Positions 49,390 to 61,350 of a stretch of 64,000 bases of DNA are shown here, one piece after another. Position numbers and translations under genes: made by a program. Position 1 is the first letter of the stretch, and each line of letters starts with the position of its first letter. The notes under the pieces are model-generated. The model worked only from the letters and a program-made list of their open reading frames with translations. It was not told the DNA's origin and made no database searches. Source of the stretch: Phycomyces blakesleeanus NRRL 1555(-) (Eukaryota; Mucoromycota; Mucoromycetes; Mucorales; Phycomycetaceae); assembly GCF_001638985.1 (NCBI RefSeq), contig NW_017265134.1, positions 4,175,464 through 4,239,463 on the forward strand, given 5' to 3'.

Positions 49390-50740
49390 TGTATAAAACA
49401 AGCGATGAAAAATGGGTACAAGGAGAAAATCAAGCGCGAAGAGATTTCTCTTTCTTTTATAGTTTTATTTTTCTTATCAGACAAGAATTCCACGTAAGCA
49501 TTCCAATCAATATATTGATATCTACACGGAAACTAAGGAGTGCATTCATATGGTTTTTAGTTTATTTTTTATCTCTTTGATAAGCCATAAAGATTTTCAA
49601 AACAAAGTGACATATTCCTTTAACAAAAATTGATATTATTATTTTCTTTTTACACATTATATATATTAAAGAGCTTACTGTCTGGAAAGAACATATTCAA
49701 ATCATTGTGAACTTCTCTTAATCATACTCTTGTATGTTTGAAAGTAAAAGGGCATAAAACAGCACATAAAATATATTATAATGTTTTTCTGCGAAAAGGG
49801 ATTTTCTCTTTAGAAAATAAGGAATACATGATAAGCCAAATTCTATTTATCTGTATTTGGTTTACAAGAATTTGATAATCTTTGCGTACTTAATGGCACG
49901 ATTTAGTATTTATTTTATCTCAAACATACACTTTCTTTGAGAAAGACCTCTTCAGAGAAAAAAGAAGGCTTTATATTATATTGATTGTATTAAATATTCT
50001 TTTCTGTTAAGCTAAAGATTATATATAGTATCTACCTTTTGATAAAAGTATTTGGCTAGAAGTCTCTATTTATTCTACAGAATAGATATATGCCTTGTTT
50101 ACAAAAAATTAGTATTTGTGAAGATTTCATATGATTGTGATTATTTCTAGTATATATTGTTATGCAAAAAGACTATCTATTTGCATAAATTGAAAAACGA
50201 TGTCCATAAATTATAAAGTAAATAAATAGAAAGAACTATCATGTCATCTGGATTTATGCTTCAATTCTATGAACCTCAGTATATCTCTCTTGACCAGCCC
50301 AATGGTTAAAATGTTTTCAAAGAAATAGTAATAATAATGCTATATATTTGATATATTAAATACAGTTTTCTTGCTTTGAATAAAGTATATAGATAAAGAG
50401 CAAGTGAGCGTTAGATAGTCAAACACTCTTTTAGCTTAAAGAATGTTCGTAAGTAATGATACTACTTGTATGCATATTTTCAGAATTACTCTTTGATGTG
50501 CACCGATGTAAATCGGTTTTGATATTTTTATTTTATACTCAATCAACCCGATTTGTACAGGTGCATAATAGTGCAGATCTAATAAGGAGCTTACAATCCT
50601 GATAAATACACCTCAGAAATCATTAAAAAATATATATATTCTTTAAGGAAATACTATCATATCAAGCTGTGTCAAGCCCATGAAAAGTTATAGCATCTAC
50701 CTTTATGACCTTTAGATATAGCTTACCAAATTGCAGTCTT
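48830..50740. repeat. Segmental duplication, copy B (direct repeat of 26976-28962)
   Basis: Counterpart of copy A. It spans the gene's conserved middle, intron, exon 1, promoter and about 1.2 kb of upstream sequence, and ends about 60 bases before the right arm. Divergence is lowest over exon 2 and the intron. Confidence 0.8.
49454..49462 (-). promoter_or_regulatory. TATA box of the copy B gene
   Basis: On the minus strand CTATAAAAG lies about 65 bases before the ATG at 49389. The same element is kept in copy A (near 27675), where the coding exon has decayed. Confidence 0.5.
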
Positions 50741-52599
50741 GGTTATCTTGAAACAGACAGTTACATATATAAAGTCTAATCAATATACGAGAATCAACAG
50801 AAATGTCTTCTTTTGCCAGTCCTACCAAATTTTAGAAATATAAACCCATTGTTATGATACAAGAGGTTACGGCAGATTGACTTGAAAAATGTAACTGAAA
50901 ATATATCCTGGTAAATACTGCGTATTATATGTGCTGATAATCTCAATAAAATTAAAAATACAATTATAAAACACTTTAGCACATAATGTATATCAAGTCA
51001 TTAATTTATATTATATAAAGGATTGTAATTCTTATATGTATACCCACTTGGCCTTGTATTTGCAAAAGAACCCCAATATTAAAGCACTAGCTTTGAGATT
51101 TTATTTTATTCTATTTTATGAGCCATAAGCTATAGGTCATATTCTACAAGTGTGATTATAAGAGAATTGTGTGAGCTCCATATAGATACAAATATATATA
51201 TATAAATGTGTGTATTATTACAATTTTTGCTAGATAAACTATCAAAGAATTTGTTTATAGATACACGACAATTTATTTTAAAAAAAAAATTCAGAGAAAG
51301 ATATTATTTATAAATGGGCTTATCAATTCACATGCAGGTGATCAAATTACAAGGCGTATTCTTGGATTTCCTTTTTCTTTTTCTTTTTTTTTGATCAGCA
51401 GAAGCACATTATCAAGATGCTTCAAATTATTTCTTTTGATAACTACAGCTATTTCTTTTATATTTTGTACAATTTTATATTCTTTACCAAATACCTCTTG
51501 CCTTAATGTGTCTGATTCAGTAGCTTTATGAGTAATTTGATAATCTTTGAAAGGAAGCAAAGAGAGTGAGAAATATATTTATGAAACTTGTAATATATGC
51601 ATGCATAAATTTGTATTTTTTTCTTTAGTTGCCTAGTATGTATTTATTTTGATTGTCTGCATAACCCCCCCTCTATTATGTACATCACAACAGCTTTGCT
51701 TTATCTATCAATCTTCTAAGGCCTGGCCTTTATTAAACGGTGAATACTTTTATAAAATACTATAGCATAGCACTACATATAGCAAGAGTATGAGCTCCAG
51801 TTTGAGGGTTGGAAAAGCAAGGCCAGTGTTATGTTTTAAAAGAATTTATATGTTTTTGTTTTTTCAACTTGTGTGTATACAGTTATAATCAGGTCTTTTC
51901 CTTGAAGAATATGTGTAGACTCACAAAAATAGATGTCCAACTTGATCAGCACTATGCAGCGTGCATTCATTCTTGGCACAACATGCCATTGATAAGCATT
52001 TTCAATAGATTTTGTTAGACCAAATCTAGAGCAGTCTCAATATCTCCCTGTCTTTTTTTCTATAAGTATAGAGCAATTTTTGCAAACTTTGGTTTTCCTT
52101 TTTTTCCTTTTTCTTTGTACTAGCCGCGTCTGCTGAAGGGGTCGATAGAAGGCTTCTGGTAATACATGGGTTTGTGTCCGGCCGGTCATCGTTAATACAC
52201 AGAAGCCAAGATGGTCTTCCGATAGCCATGAGTTTCTTTCTTGTCATGAATGGGTAGTCCAGGTATTTTAAGATAAGTATATGTATTTACATTCTACGCG
52301 CAATGAAACTTTGAATACTAATTAATCATAGCCTGTGGAGTTGGCGACTGTAAGAGTTCAAAAGACGTTCATAAAGACTTGGCAATATTATTTTGTTGAG
52401 CTTGTTGAACCGATTTTGGACTCTTGCGACCGACCGCTCTCTCTTTTTCTTTCTTTCTTCCAAAAGGACCCGATGGAGTAGTAGCCACGGGTCAACCATG
52501 GTCTATCGAGCAAGTCCCAAAGCGCGCGTGTAGCGTGTGAGCCCGTTGTCCGTATTCCCATGTATTACTGGTTGCTTTCTGTCCTCTCTTCTGGTGGGC

Positions 52600-52995
52600 G
52601 CGGCTGGTATCTTTTTGGTTAGTTCCCGTTGCTTGTTACCTCCCGTTGCTTGTTGCTTTATTATGCCTTCCACGGCGGTTTATGTTATTTCAAAGGTACT
52701 GTTGCTTGTTGCTTTTTTGTTAGTCTGTTGCTTCCGCCAGTGGGGTCTTTCTGCCAGTGGGTTTGTTGCTTCCCACTGGTAGGCCCTTTCCTCCTACCAG
52801 TGGACCTGTTATCTCTCGCCAGTGGACCTATTATCTTCCGCAGATAGGCCTTTTTATATTACGGCCAACTGCCTATTTTTCTTCCATTGTTGGCTCCATT
52901 TATTTTTCTGGCCAATTCATTATTTCCACTGGCGGGTCCATTTATATCACTGGTAGGAGCCATTTATCCCACTGGCGGGTCTGTTGCTTCCTGTT
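52600..52995. repeat. Motif-dense block of CCAGTGG/CCACTGG and GTTGCTT, right arm
   Basis: Mirror of 40360-40810. A GTTCCCGTTGCTTGTTA-type run at its left edge resembles 48185-48250, next to the copy B gene, so this motif also occurs outside the arms. Confidence 0.7.
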
Positions 52996-53606
52996 GCTTC
53001 CATCAACAATCAATTTGCCTCTGTGGCGGAACAAAATGGTTCCATTCCTGCCACAAGATTGTTGGCTATCTCATGCCTTTTGGGCACGTCGTCAAAAGCC
53101 GATACGGCTCACCAGAAGCCCAACAAGGGGCGCAAGAGAAAAGGCCAAACCGGCCAACAGCACAGGCCCAAGATGCGTGCCAGGTCAGAGGCCAATCCGG
53201 CTCACCAGAAGCCCAACAAGGGTCGCCAGAGAAAGGGCCAAACCGGCCAACAGCACAGGCCCAAGATGCTCGCCAGGTCAAAAGCCAATCCGGCTCACCA
53301 GAAGCCCAACAAGGGGCGCCAGAGAAAAGGCCAAACCGGTCAACAGCACAGGCCCAAGATGCGCGCCAGGTCAAAAGCCAATCCGGCTCACCAGAAGCCC
53401 AACAAGGGGCGCCAGAGAAAGGGTCAAACCGGCCAACAGTACAGTCCCAAGATGTGGTCAAGATCAGGGACAAAGTCCAAAATCAAATCAAAATATCTAG
53501 TCAAAAAAAAATGAAAAACAAGGGAAAAAATTCAAAACAAAAATTATACTCACAATTATCTTTACCAAATCAAAAGTTATATATACTAGCACAATATCCA
53601 AAATAG
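52757..53606 (+). CDS. Hypothetical ORF over the 93-bp repeats, right arm
   Basis: Two overlapping + strand frames: 52757-53500 (247 codons) and 52887-53606 (239 codons), equivalent to the 340- and 362-codon frames of the left arm. Both start in the CCAGTGG block and enter the 93-bp repeats. The choice between them is not possible by eye, and neither resembles a known family. Confidence 0.3.
53096..53470. repeat. 93-bp tandem repeat, four units, right arm
   Basis: Four head-to-tail units equivalent to the seven of the left arm. Confidence 0.92.
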
Positions 53607-53886
53607 TCAAGTCAAGATCCATTTCTATGTCCATGTCCAAGTCCATGTCCAAGTCCAATTCCTTTCCAAATGGTCAAACAATGTCCACGTACTGCTAGAG
53701 TACTAGTTTTAGAACATACATACATACAAGCATAATTTCTATCAAGTCCAAAATCTGGGTTATACTTCCAAATCTCAAGGCCAAGCCAATTTCCAAGCAG
53801 GGGTCCAATGCAAGTTCCAAACAAAAATTATTTCTTCCAATGGCAAATTCAAATCTCAGGCATCATCCTAAGTCCTGTTGGCTGTG

Positions 53887-54381
53887 GCACGCACACTACA
53901 ATAGAGTGAAGAACAGACTCCACTACCAGCCACTGGTTCCATCTTGCTTATGAACCTGGCACGTTAGCCATCTCCGGAACTATTACATACCAGGCACACG
54001 TACACTACACATTTATACCGTGGAAACCAACCATTATACAACAGGGATCTGACTTCCAAGGGGTTTGAATGGTAACAGATATGAACAATATTACTTTGTC
54101 TCTCTAATAAGTAACACTCTCAAAGTATCTACTCTTCAAAATATTGAGATACTTTGAGAGTGTTATTTATTAGAGAGACAAGGTAATATTGTTTATATTT
54201 GACTATTCAAATCTTTTTTAATTCTTATCCTTGTTGTATGATGGTTAGTACATTGTATAAGTGGGTATTGTACGTGTGCCTGGTATGTAATAGTTCCGGA
54301 GATGGTTAATTTGTCAGATTTATTCGCAAGAAGGAACCAGTGTTTGATAGTGGAGTCTGTTCTTCACTCAATTGTGGTGCC
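53887..54381. repeat. 490-bp foldback palindrome, right arm
   Basis: Counterpart of 38774-39268, with the loop near 54134-54149. Both half-elements in both arms still pair, so four related 240-base segments exist in the window. Confidence 0.9.
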
Positions 54382-54395
54382 TACCTCACATTTAC

Positions 54396-54533
54396 AACTC
54401 AAATCAAATCAACTCAAATCAAATCAAATCAAATCAAATCAAATCAAATCAAATCAAATCAAATCAAATCAAATCAAATCAAATCAAATCAAATCAAATC
54501 AAATCAAATCAAATCAAATCAAATCAAATCAAA
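54396..54533. repeat. (AAATC)n pentamer satellite, right arm
   Basis: About 27 nearly perfect AAATC units, the complement of the left-arm TTTGA array, with fewer interruptions. Confidence 0.95.
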
Positions 54534-55682
54534 ACTGAAGGAACACTGCATTGGAACCTGGCTCTGGATCGAGGCGACGCTCCGGATTGGACCAAGACTC
54601 TCTATTACAATAAGCTGCAAAATCCTCTTTACATATATACTTGCAAAGCGAATGAAATATTTCTTAAAAAAAAACGGACTGGACTGGGCTGGACTGGACT
54701 ATCATGGACTTGACTATCTTATATTCTATTTAATTTAATTTAATTTGTATTTAATTTGTAAAAATCTTTGTACACAAAAATCATTTACTTTGAACAATAA
54801 AATTTTCCCTTGTTTTTCTTTGATATTATATTTATATTCTTGTCTCTTTGTTTTAAAAATAAAAACCTATTAATCTTTAAAAATATTATTAAAAGTAATA
54901 TGGTTGGCGGTCTTTACCTTTGTCTCTTTCCTTGCTTTTGTTAAAATATATCTATAACGGAGTATAGGGATAAATGTAACTGAACTGCTAGACCAAAAAA
55001 AAAGAGTTAATGAGATATATGCAAAAAGACGTATAGCCCTTAGAGCCGCCAGGTAAGGAAAAGGCGGCATAATGGCTTGGAACTGTTTTTGGTCTGGAGT
55101 ACTTTAGACATCTTCCTGATCTTGAAGGTTCTATTGATTAAAAACTGTTAATCTAAAGACTTTAGCTCTTGACAGTGAAAATTGAATTGGGAACGTAATA
55201 TTATATTGGCTTACATACCATATATCATAAGAGTCGTTGTAAATATATAGCAATCGGTTCAATGGGTTTCCCAGAGTTGTCCCTATGACTATAGGAGTGC
55301 TAGATTATATAAAAGTCAGGCACAAATTAACCCTTTATTTCATTTTCCAATAGCCAATAATTTTCCCATAGCTTTTTTCTTGTTAGAAAATAATGCCATT
55401 AACTATAATTCATAAAAGTGACATGAATTATTACTATTTTTTTCTTTAATAATATAGAGTTCTAAACTCATAAGTGAAAAAATCAAACCAATTTCTTAAA
55501 GTAGTTTACAGGTTAAATTCGAAAAAGCTCATCTTTCAAAAATCTAGTCCGCAATTCTCAAATAACAACATAATGATAGTGTTTATATGTTATCTATAAC
55601 CAAAAATAAAACTATAATGTGCACACAGTAAATACTATATAAGTAATATATTTCTTATAGCTACTTATTGAAATATATATAG

Positions 55683-56460
55683 CTCAGAGAAGAACATGTC
55701 GAGTTTATCCGGGATGCTTTTTATGGAGAATGTCAGGTAACCATTGGGATCACCAAGGACAAGTTGTTAGAGCAGTTTCTTGCTCTTAAGGGTGTAAACC
55801 TCTTTATCTCTGCACATTAATAAACACATACAGATATATATATATATATATATGCAAAAGTTGGATTCGCACCACAAAAAAAACAAGGCCTGTCAAAGAA
55901 AAGAAAAAAAAACACATCAGATTTTATCCAAAGTATATCAAAATTTGTTAGCATACTCCAGCAACATTGAATATCTTATGAAACATGTTGTCTTTTCGTT
56001 AATAAATCTTCATCAAATACCAGCTTAATTAGTGTGAGAGGGTAATTAAATAAAACCGAATAAGCATCAAATATTTCAATTATGCTAGTCGTATTCTATC
56101 AAGGTGTCAAAGACGTTACGGCGAAAATGGTTGTAGACGATACAGACGCACAGCTATTCCTTCAATTTTCCAAGCAAATCCCAGCGAGTTTAGTTAGAGA
56201 TAATTTCATTTCTTATTACTTTATTATGGACAATGTTTCCATACATACAAGCAAGCTTTTAAGCTATTACTTACCCACCCACACAAAGCACATATGTAAT
56301 ACCCTTTTTCTATATGGCTAATTCTTAAACCCCCTTTGGGAACTGTTTTATAAAGAAAAGATTTGGTTAAAAGAAAACCAGGTCTCACTACTGATCAAGC
56401 TGTATAATGTATTAGTATTTGTAGTAAGCAATCTTTTTGAGACAATTTGTGAAGGTTAGG
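55683..56460 (+). mobile_element. Tc1/IS630-like DDE transposase remnant, right arm
   Basis: The helical N-terminal part reads LREEHVEFIRDAFYGECQVT and then KLLEQFLALKGVN at 55683-55790. After frame breaks, 56082-56321 reads DDTDAQLFLQFSKQIPAS and YYFIMDNVSIHTSKLLSYYL, containing the MDN..IH second-Asp motif. A later fragment (NPLWELFYKEKIWLKEN) sits where the family has its NPIEQFW motif with the third acidic residue. No terminal inverted repeats were found close to it. Not functional. Confidence 0.65.
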
Positions 56461-57109
56461 CTGATAAAAACATCAATTTTTTTTAAAAATGTAAGCCTTT
56501 TCAAATTAAACCTGTGTCTACCTCAGAAAATTGATTTGGTTTTCTCATTTTTGAATGCAAAACTCTGTATAATAAGGATTCCGTTGACGATTTCTGGATC
56601 TTTTGCTCCGTGCTCAAATACCCAAATCTAATCGGTATTAAATTTGAAAGACCTTATGAAAAAAGTTCCAGAACGTAAAATAACTTGTGATAAAAGACAT
56701 TATCGAAAAGGCATTGTATTAGGATCAATTCTAAACCAATTCTTTCATCGTCTAGAAAAGACAATCATATTTGTGGGATCTTTCGATGAATATAAGCCTT
56801 TTTTATTTTACGACACTCTTTAAGATTTTGGCACAAAAGTAGAAAGGGCTAAGGTTACCCTTAACTGCTGTGATACATACTTGCTGATTCGCTTCAACAG
56901 CTAGCTTAGCTTTATCTCTGAATTATTGAGACTTCTATGGGTAGGTTTGATTCACTTAGCTAGTAGAGAGCCAGTTTCTAACATAGTATGTTTCTCTTTG
57001 TGCCTAGCTGAGCTGCACATCAAAAACCCCTTGTCTTAATGATGTGTATTTATTTAGAATAATGCCAATCTCAATAAGATGATTAAACATGAATTCAGCC
57101 AACTTGTAC

Positions 57110-57640
57110 CTCTCCTAGCAGTCAAATTACAGTCACAACCCACATCTACTACAAATACTGGAGCTTATTAATGTCGGGATAGACACACAGGTCTTTAAAA
57201 GCATATATATATATATTTTGCTTTAACCAACTTTTATTCTTGGGACTATAATACGTCAAGTTTGATGGATCTAAGTCGATGAAAAGCGGAAAAATTTTTA
57301 TCAACATACCACACTCCCAGTTGAACATACTTATACTTAAAATTATATTAATGGCAACGTTAGTCAATTGGACTTGAATAACCAAAAACAACCGATGTGC
57401 TAAAAACAAATATCATATATGCTTGGACGAGACAGACAAAATAAATAGATCTCTTGCATGGGAGATTGGGGAGTACGACATTGAATATGCTCAGACGCTC
57501 TGTAAAGGGTTTATGAACAATTACATTTCTGCTTATAGTACTGTGAACAAAAAGGTGGGTGGCTTCAGTAGAATTTTTTTTATAAGAAAATGCTTAAGGG
57601 TCTTGAGGGTGTGTAGGTAGATGTGTATTTTAAAGTAGAA
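57110..57640 (+). pseudogene. F-box/LRR C-terminal remnant in the right arm
   Basis: Reads ILELINVGIDTQVFKSI, later KIFINIPHSQLN, then LDETDKINRSLAWEIGEYDI and EYAQTLCKGF. This parallels 25390-25830 of the F-box/LRR pseudogene (LEIAKTRIDIHVFKYI, DMPFSQLKLLK, VWELGRCDIEFCQRYLKDF). It contains an (AT)n insertion and stops. Confidence 0.65.
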
Positions 57641-58920
57641 TTTTGGTTTAATGGTGATTCATTCTATATATATATCTTTCCTTTTCAAATTTTTCTATCC
57701 CTTTGCTATTTCTTTGTTACTTCAGCTAAACAAGTGAAGTCATATCTCCCTTTCATTTACTTTCTTGTATCATGATTCTAAATGTTTTATCTTTGTAGTA
57801 TTCTCAAGGAATAATGAGCTATTAAGAACCAAAGAAACCTCGGAAATCAGATCTTGACTTTAGAGCCTTTTTCATTCAATCCAAATCTGCTGTATGTTAT
57901 TGTGTTGATAAAAAAGAACTCTATCGAAAATTTTGTAGTGATTGTGGATATTTAGAGGATTCTAGTAATTCAGAGAGATTTAAGTTATTATGCGGGCACA
58001 GAACTATACAGCTATTTTGGGACACGACGTTTACAACGTATATAGCTTGTATAGCTTGTATATATATATTGCACGTTAAAGTAATATTATTATAATAGGT
58101 TTGCTAATTAAATCTAGCTGGAAACTATATTATACGGGAATAAATCAGGACGTTATTAATTAACTACTAATTTGACTTCTATAAGTTACTACTGATAGTT
58201 AGGGATCGGATTTAATTGCTGTGTGCTTAACCACCTTCCGCTTTACATGAGTTAAATATACGATAAGAAAGTCCCAATTAAAGCAAAGGTAGCTCCCCAC
58301 CAAAACATTGTGCTCAAACCATTAGCAAAAAAAAAGTATATAGCATGTATAAAAACAACTAGGTTCGGACGTCAATATCTGTGAGCAGATGCAAAAAAAA
58401 AAACGGATAGCAAATATTTCCGATGGATGTTATACATTTACCCGTGTGGTGTGGATAGATTATATGCCTTTTTTATATACTTCCTTAACAAATTAAGTCT
58501 TTTTTAGAGTAGTAAATATCTCCACGAATTCACACTTGTTTCTTCTCTGAAAAGCATCGGAAGATCCATATTTACGTTTTACACAACTTTACTTAATAGA
58601 CGAAAAAGAAAATTTTCCAAACTTTTTTTCAGTTGCCCTGTGAGTAAAAGTGGGTATCGAAAATGGACTTTTTTGGTGCAAATAGCCCAATTTACAGTGG
58701 ATCAAGATTTTATAGAGTGAAAATGTGGGATGTTTTGGTCGATATTTGAGCAATTAATGCCCTAAACTGCTGATAGTGTGGATCTTAATGTGTCTAACCA
58801 GGTTGCTTATAGTCATAGAGGCTGTTATATTTTATGAACTGTGATATATAGCTGATTTTTGGTATATAATTTGCCAATTTGATCAAAATTATTATTTTCG
58901 TTGTTGACAATTAAATAGCT
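57641..58920. other. Outer part of the right arm
   Basis: About 1.3 kb shared with 34345-35660, without a recognised gene. A TCCATTTTCGATACCCACTT block and its context are strongly conserved between arms. Confidence 0.5.
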
Positions 58921-59036
58921 GGTGTGGACAGACTAAAAGTTCAAAAAAGGGCAAAATTAATTAAAACTATCGACCAATTATATTTAAAGTTTTGCTCTTT
59001 TTTGCCCTTTTTTTGAACTTTTAATCTGTCTACACC
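58921..59036. mobile_element. MITE-like element with 35-bp terminal inverted repeats
   Basis: GGTGTGGACAGACTAAAAGT at 58921 and its near-complement ending at 59036 form terminal inverted repeats of about 35 bases around a 45-base AT-rich core. No transposase is inside. It lies exactly between the end of the right arm and the LINE. A target-site duplication is not clear (AGCT on the left, AACT on the right). Confidence 0.7.
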
Positions 59037-59040
59037 AACT

Positions 59041-59664
59041 GTCTTTCAATTACAAAAAAAAACATGGCGATCTTCTCTCCGGTCCTTCTCAACTTTACTC
59101 TCGAAACCCTTGTTCTCTCTATTTTCGCAAACCACACATTCCTAGAGCTTACCTTACACTGCTCAAGCCCTCCACTGACTATTAAATTACTGACATATAC
59201 CAATGATGTGTTTGGATGCTTATTCAATCCTGCAGACATCACTCGACTACAAAACCACCTAAAACTCAATGTCTGGCCCTCGAATGCTCGTATTAATATG
59301 CACGAAAATCATGAAATATCCTTCTCAGATGATCTCTTCCATCATTGGAATGCTCCTCTTTAACAAGTCGGGATCCCGGCTTAGTATGGTCGGCCTTCGC
59401 CAAAACCCGAGATATATTTAGGGTATCCTCTACTTCAATCCCCTGCCTAACGCAACCACGCCGCCAACCGGTTTCTTACCACCGCCTGCATCTTTCTCAA
59501 CATTAACCCACAATACTTTCCCTCGATTTGTGGTCGAGCAACGATTGTTAACATTTTCATTCCCGCTACTCTGTAGCATGACCTTCGTCTCGCCTGCTTC
59601 CCCATTACTTTCCTCAAGTCGCTTCAATCTGCAGTAAGTAAATTCATCACTCATCGTATGTTCC
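59041..59664 (+). mobile_element. LINE remnant, reverse-transcriptase part
   Basis: From 59064 the + strand reads FSPVLLNFTLETLVLSIFAN and, around the catalytic site, IKLLTYTNDVFGCLFNPADI, where YTND replaces the expected YADD. Later, in other frames, come PLLFNKSGSRLSMVGLRQNP-like and WHDLRLACFP-type pieces and SAVSKFITHRMF, which matches the thumb region of LINE ORF2. Stops and the altered active site show it is dead. Confidence 0.75.
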
Positions 59665-61015
59665 TACTCAATCACGCATCATAATGATTGGCGATTCTGG
59701 GAGTGTCTTAGAGAGCCTCCAAATTATGAGAGGATCAAGTAAAATGGTCACAATAGTATGTATAATGTATGAGATGCAAAACCGACTACAGTAAATGGAG
59801 AAAGGGAAGAGGAAGAGAATGAAGAATACTATAAAATCAATCAAAGTGCGCCTGGTCGAGACAGGTATATGGTAGATTATATGCAGCAGAGGTAAGGTTA
59901 AAGGCAGAAAAAGGCATATTGTCAAAAAAAAAAAAAGCCCGGTATGCACGCCAAACTGCCTGTAAAACGGTCCCGAGGGCTTGGGAGCTGGGAAGGAGGG
60001 GTCATATATTCGGAAATTGCACGTTTAAAATAGAGGAGACTACTGCTTGAGGAAAAAAAAGAAAAGAGGAAACCACTGGGAGAGGACTGTCTTCCAAATT
60101 GGTCATACGTTAGAGTAGGTATCATAAGGTGTTTGGGTGTTTGGGGGTCTAGAGGAGGTGCAGGGATAGGTGTCATTCTGGGATTACAACGATGGTGGGC
60201 ATAATACGGTTCAGCAAGCTTCCGCAAGAGATGTGAGAGAGAGGGAAAGACCAGACTAGTTTCCACTGTACAAGGATAGGTGTGTGAGATCTAGGACGAC
60301 GCTTAGGAATGGTGTTTACGCGGTGAATATGGAAAGATTGCGAAGAAAAAAATTGGATGAAAGACGAAGCAAAGAGAGAGGCCTGTAGAAGAAGAGGAGA
60401 GATGCGCCAAATTTGGTATCAAAAAGTAGGAGATGCATGGAGATAAGATGTAAGTATATAACAGAACAGTCGGTACCTTAAACGGATCACCGGGAAATGC
60501 AGTGTCCTTTAGACAAGGGAGGAATTACTAGATAAACAAGAGAAGGGAAAAGAGAGCTATAAGAACATATATTTGATATATTTTCATGGTACCAAAACCT
60601 TGAGGAATGACATAAGAAGATGAGACTGGGTACCATATGTAATTGAGAAGAAGCGCCAGACAGGATGCCACCGACAATTCACTGGCATGCCGAGATTGGG
60701 ATATATAATCGAAAGTATTGAAGAACAAAGCGAAAGAGCGGCGGCGAAGAAGACACAGGGATGACTGGAAAAGTGGGGAAAAGAAGATATAGAGTGGATC
60801 ATATGGTAGACAGGAGGGAGAACAGACCAAGGACACAAGGTAGGAACGGATCCATAGAATGGAGAGTGAAAGCGTAGACGTATTTGCCGGAGGGATGGAA
60901 TGAGCCAGCAAAACTGTAGAAAGGCTTGGATTTTGCGTGGACTCAGAATCTCAAGGCCACCAAAGGATTGAGAGAGGCAAAGAGTAGGGTAACTAATTGA
61001 AGGGAGGCCTACGAT
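59665..61015 (-). mobile_element. LINE remnant, inverted 3' part
   Basis: On the minus strand from about 61015, the sequence reads SYPTLCLSQSFGGLEILSPR then KIQAFLQFCWL, the GGLGILD-type region that directly follows the thumb in LINE ORF2. Further on comes QWKLVWSFPLSHISCGSLLN. It thus continues the part ending at 59664 but on the opposite strand. Stops and frame changes are frequent. The zinc-binding tail is not clearly recognisable. Confidence 0.65.
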
Positions 61016-61350
61016 ACTTGAAAGTCTTATATATTATGGAGTGAATATTGACCAATAAAGTGATATTGAATATACTAAAACAATCAAAATAATAAATGGC
61101 CATTATAAATTATGAACTTGGCTACCTTGTTTTTTTGTATATAAATATACTTTAAGTTTTCTTATGAGAATATAAAAGAACAACGAGAAAGTACTTCGTC
61201 TGTAGGTGTATATCTTATGTCTACGCATGTCAATTTATAGAATAACAAAGGAATGAAAACAATACAATATATAATTTATATAAATTTGGTTTTTACTTTA
61301 TTTTCTATTTCATTTCATTTTTCAAAAGAGCCTATTATACAACCTCTCTC
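61016..61350. other. Spacer 3' of the F-box pseudogene
   Basis: AT-rich, no gene; probably contains the 3' UTR of the minus-strand F-box gene. Confidence 0.4.

Larger units (their letters stand above)
50797..58920. repeat. Giant inverted repeat, right arm (about 8.1 kb)
   Basis: Reverse complement of 34345-42631. The outer end is abrupt at a MITE-like element (58921). The inner end lies about 60 bases from duplication copy B. Local identity is high, but many substitutions, different repeat counts and a micro-inversion show that the arms have diverged independently. Confidence 0.93.
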
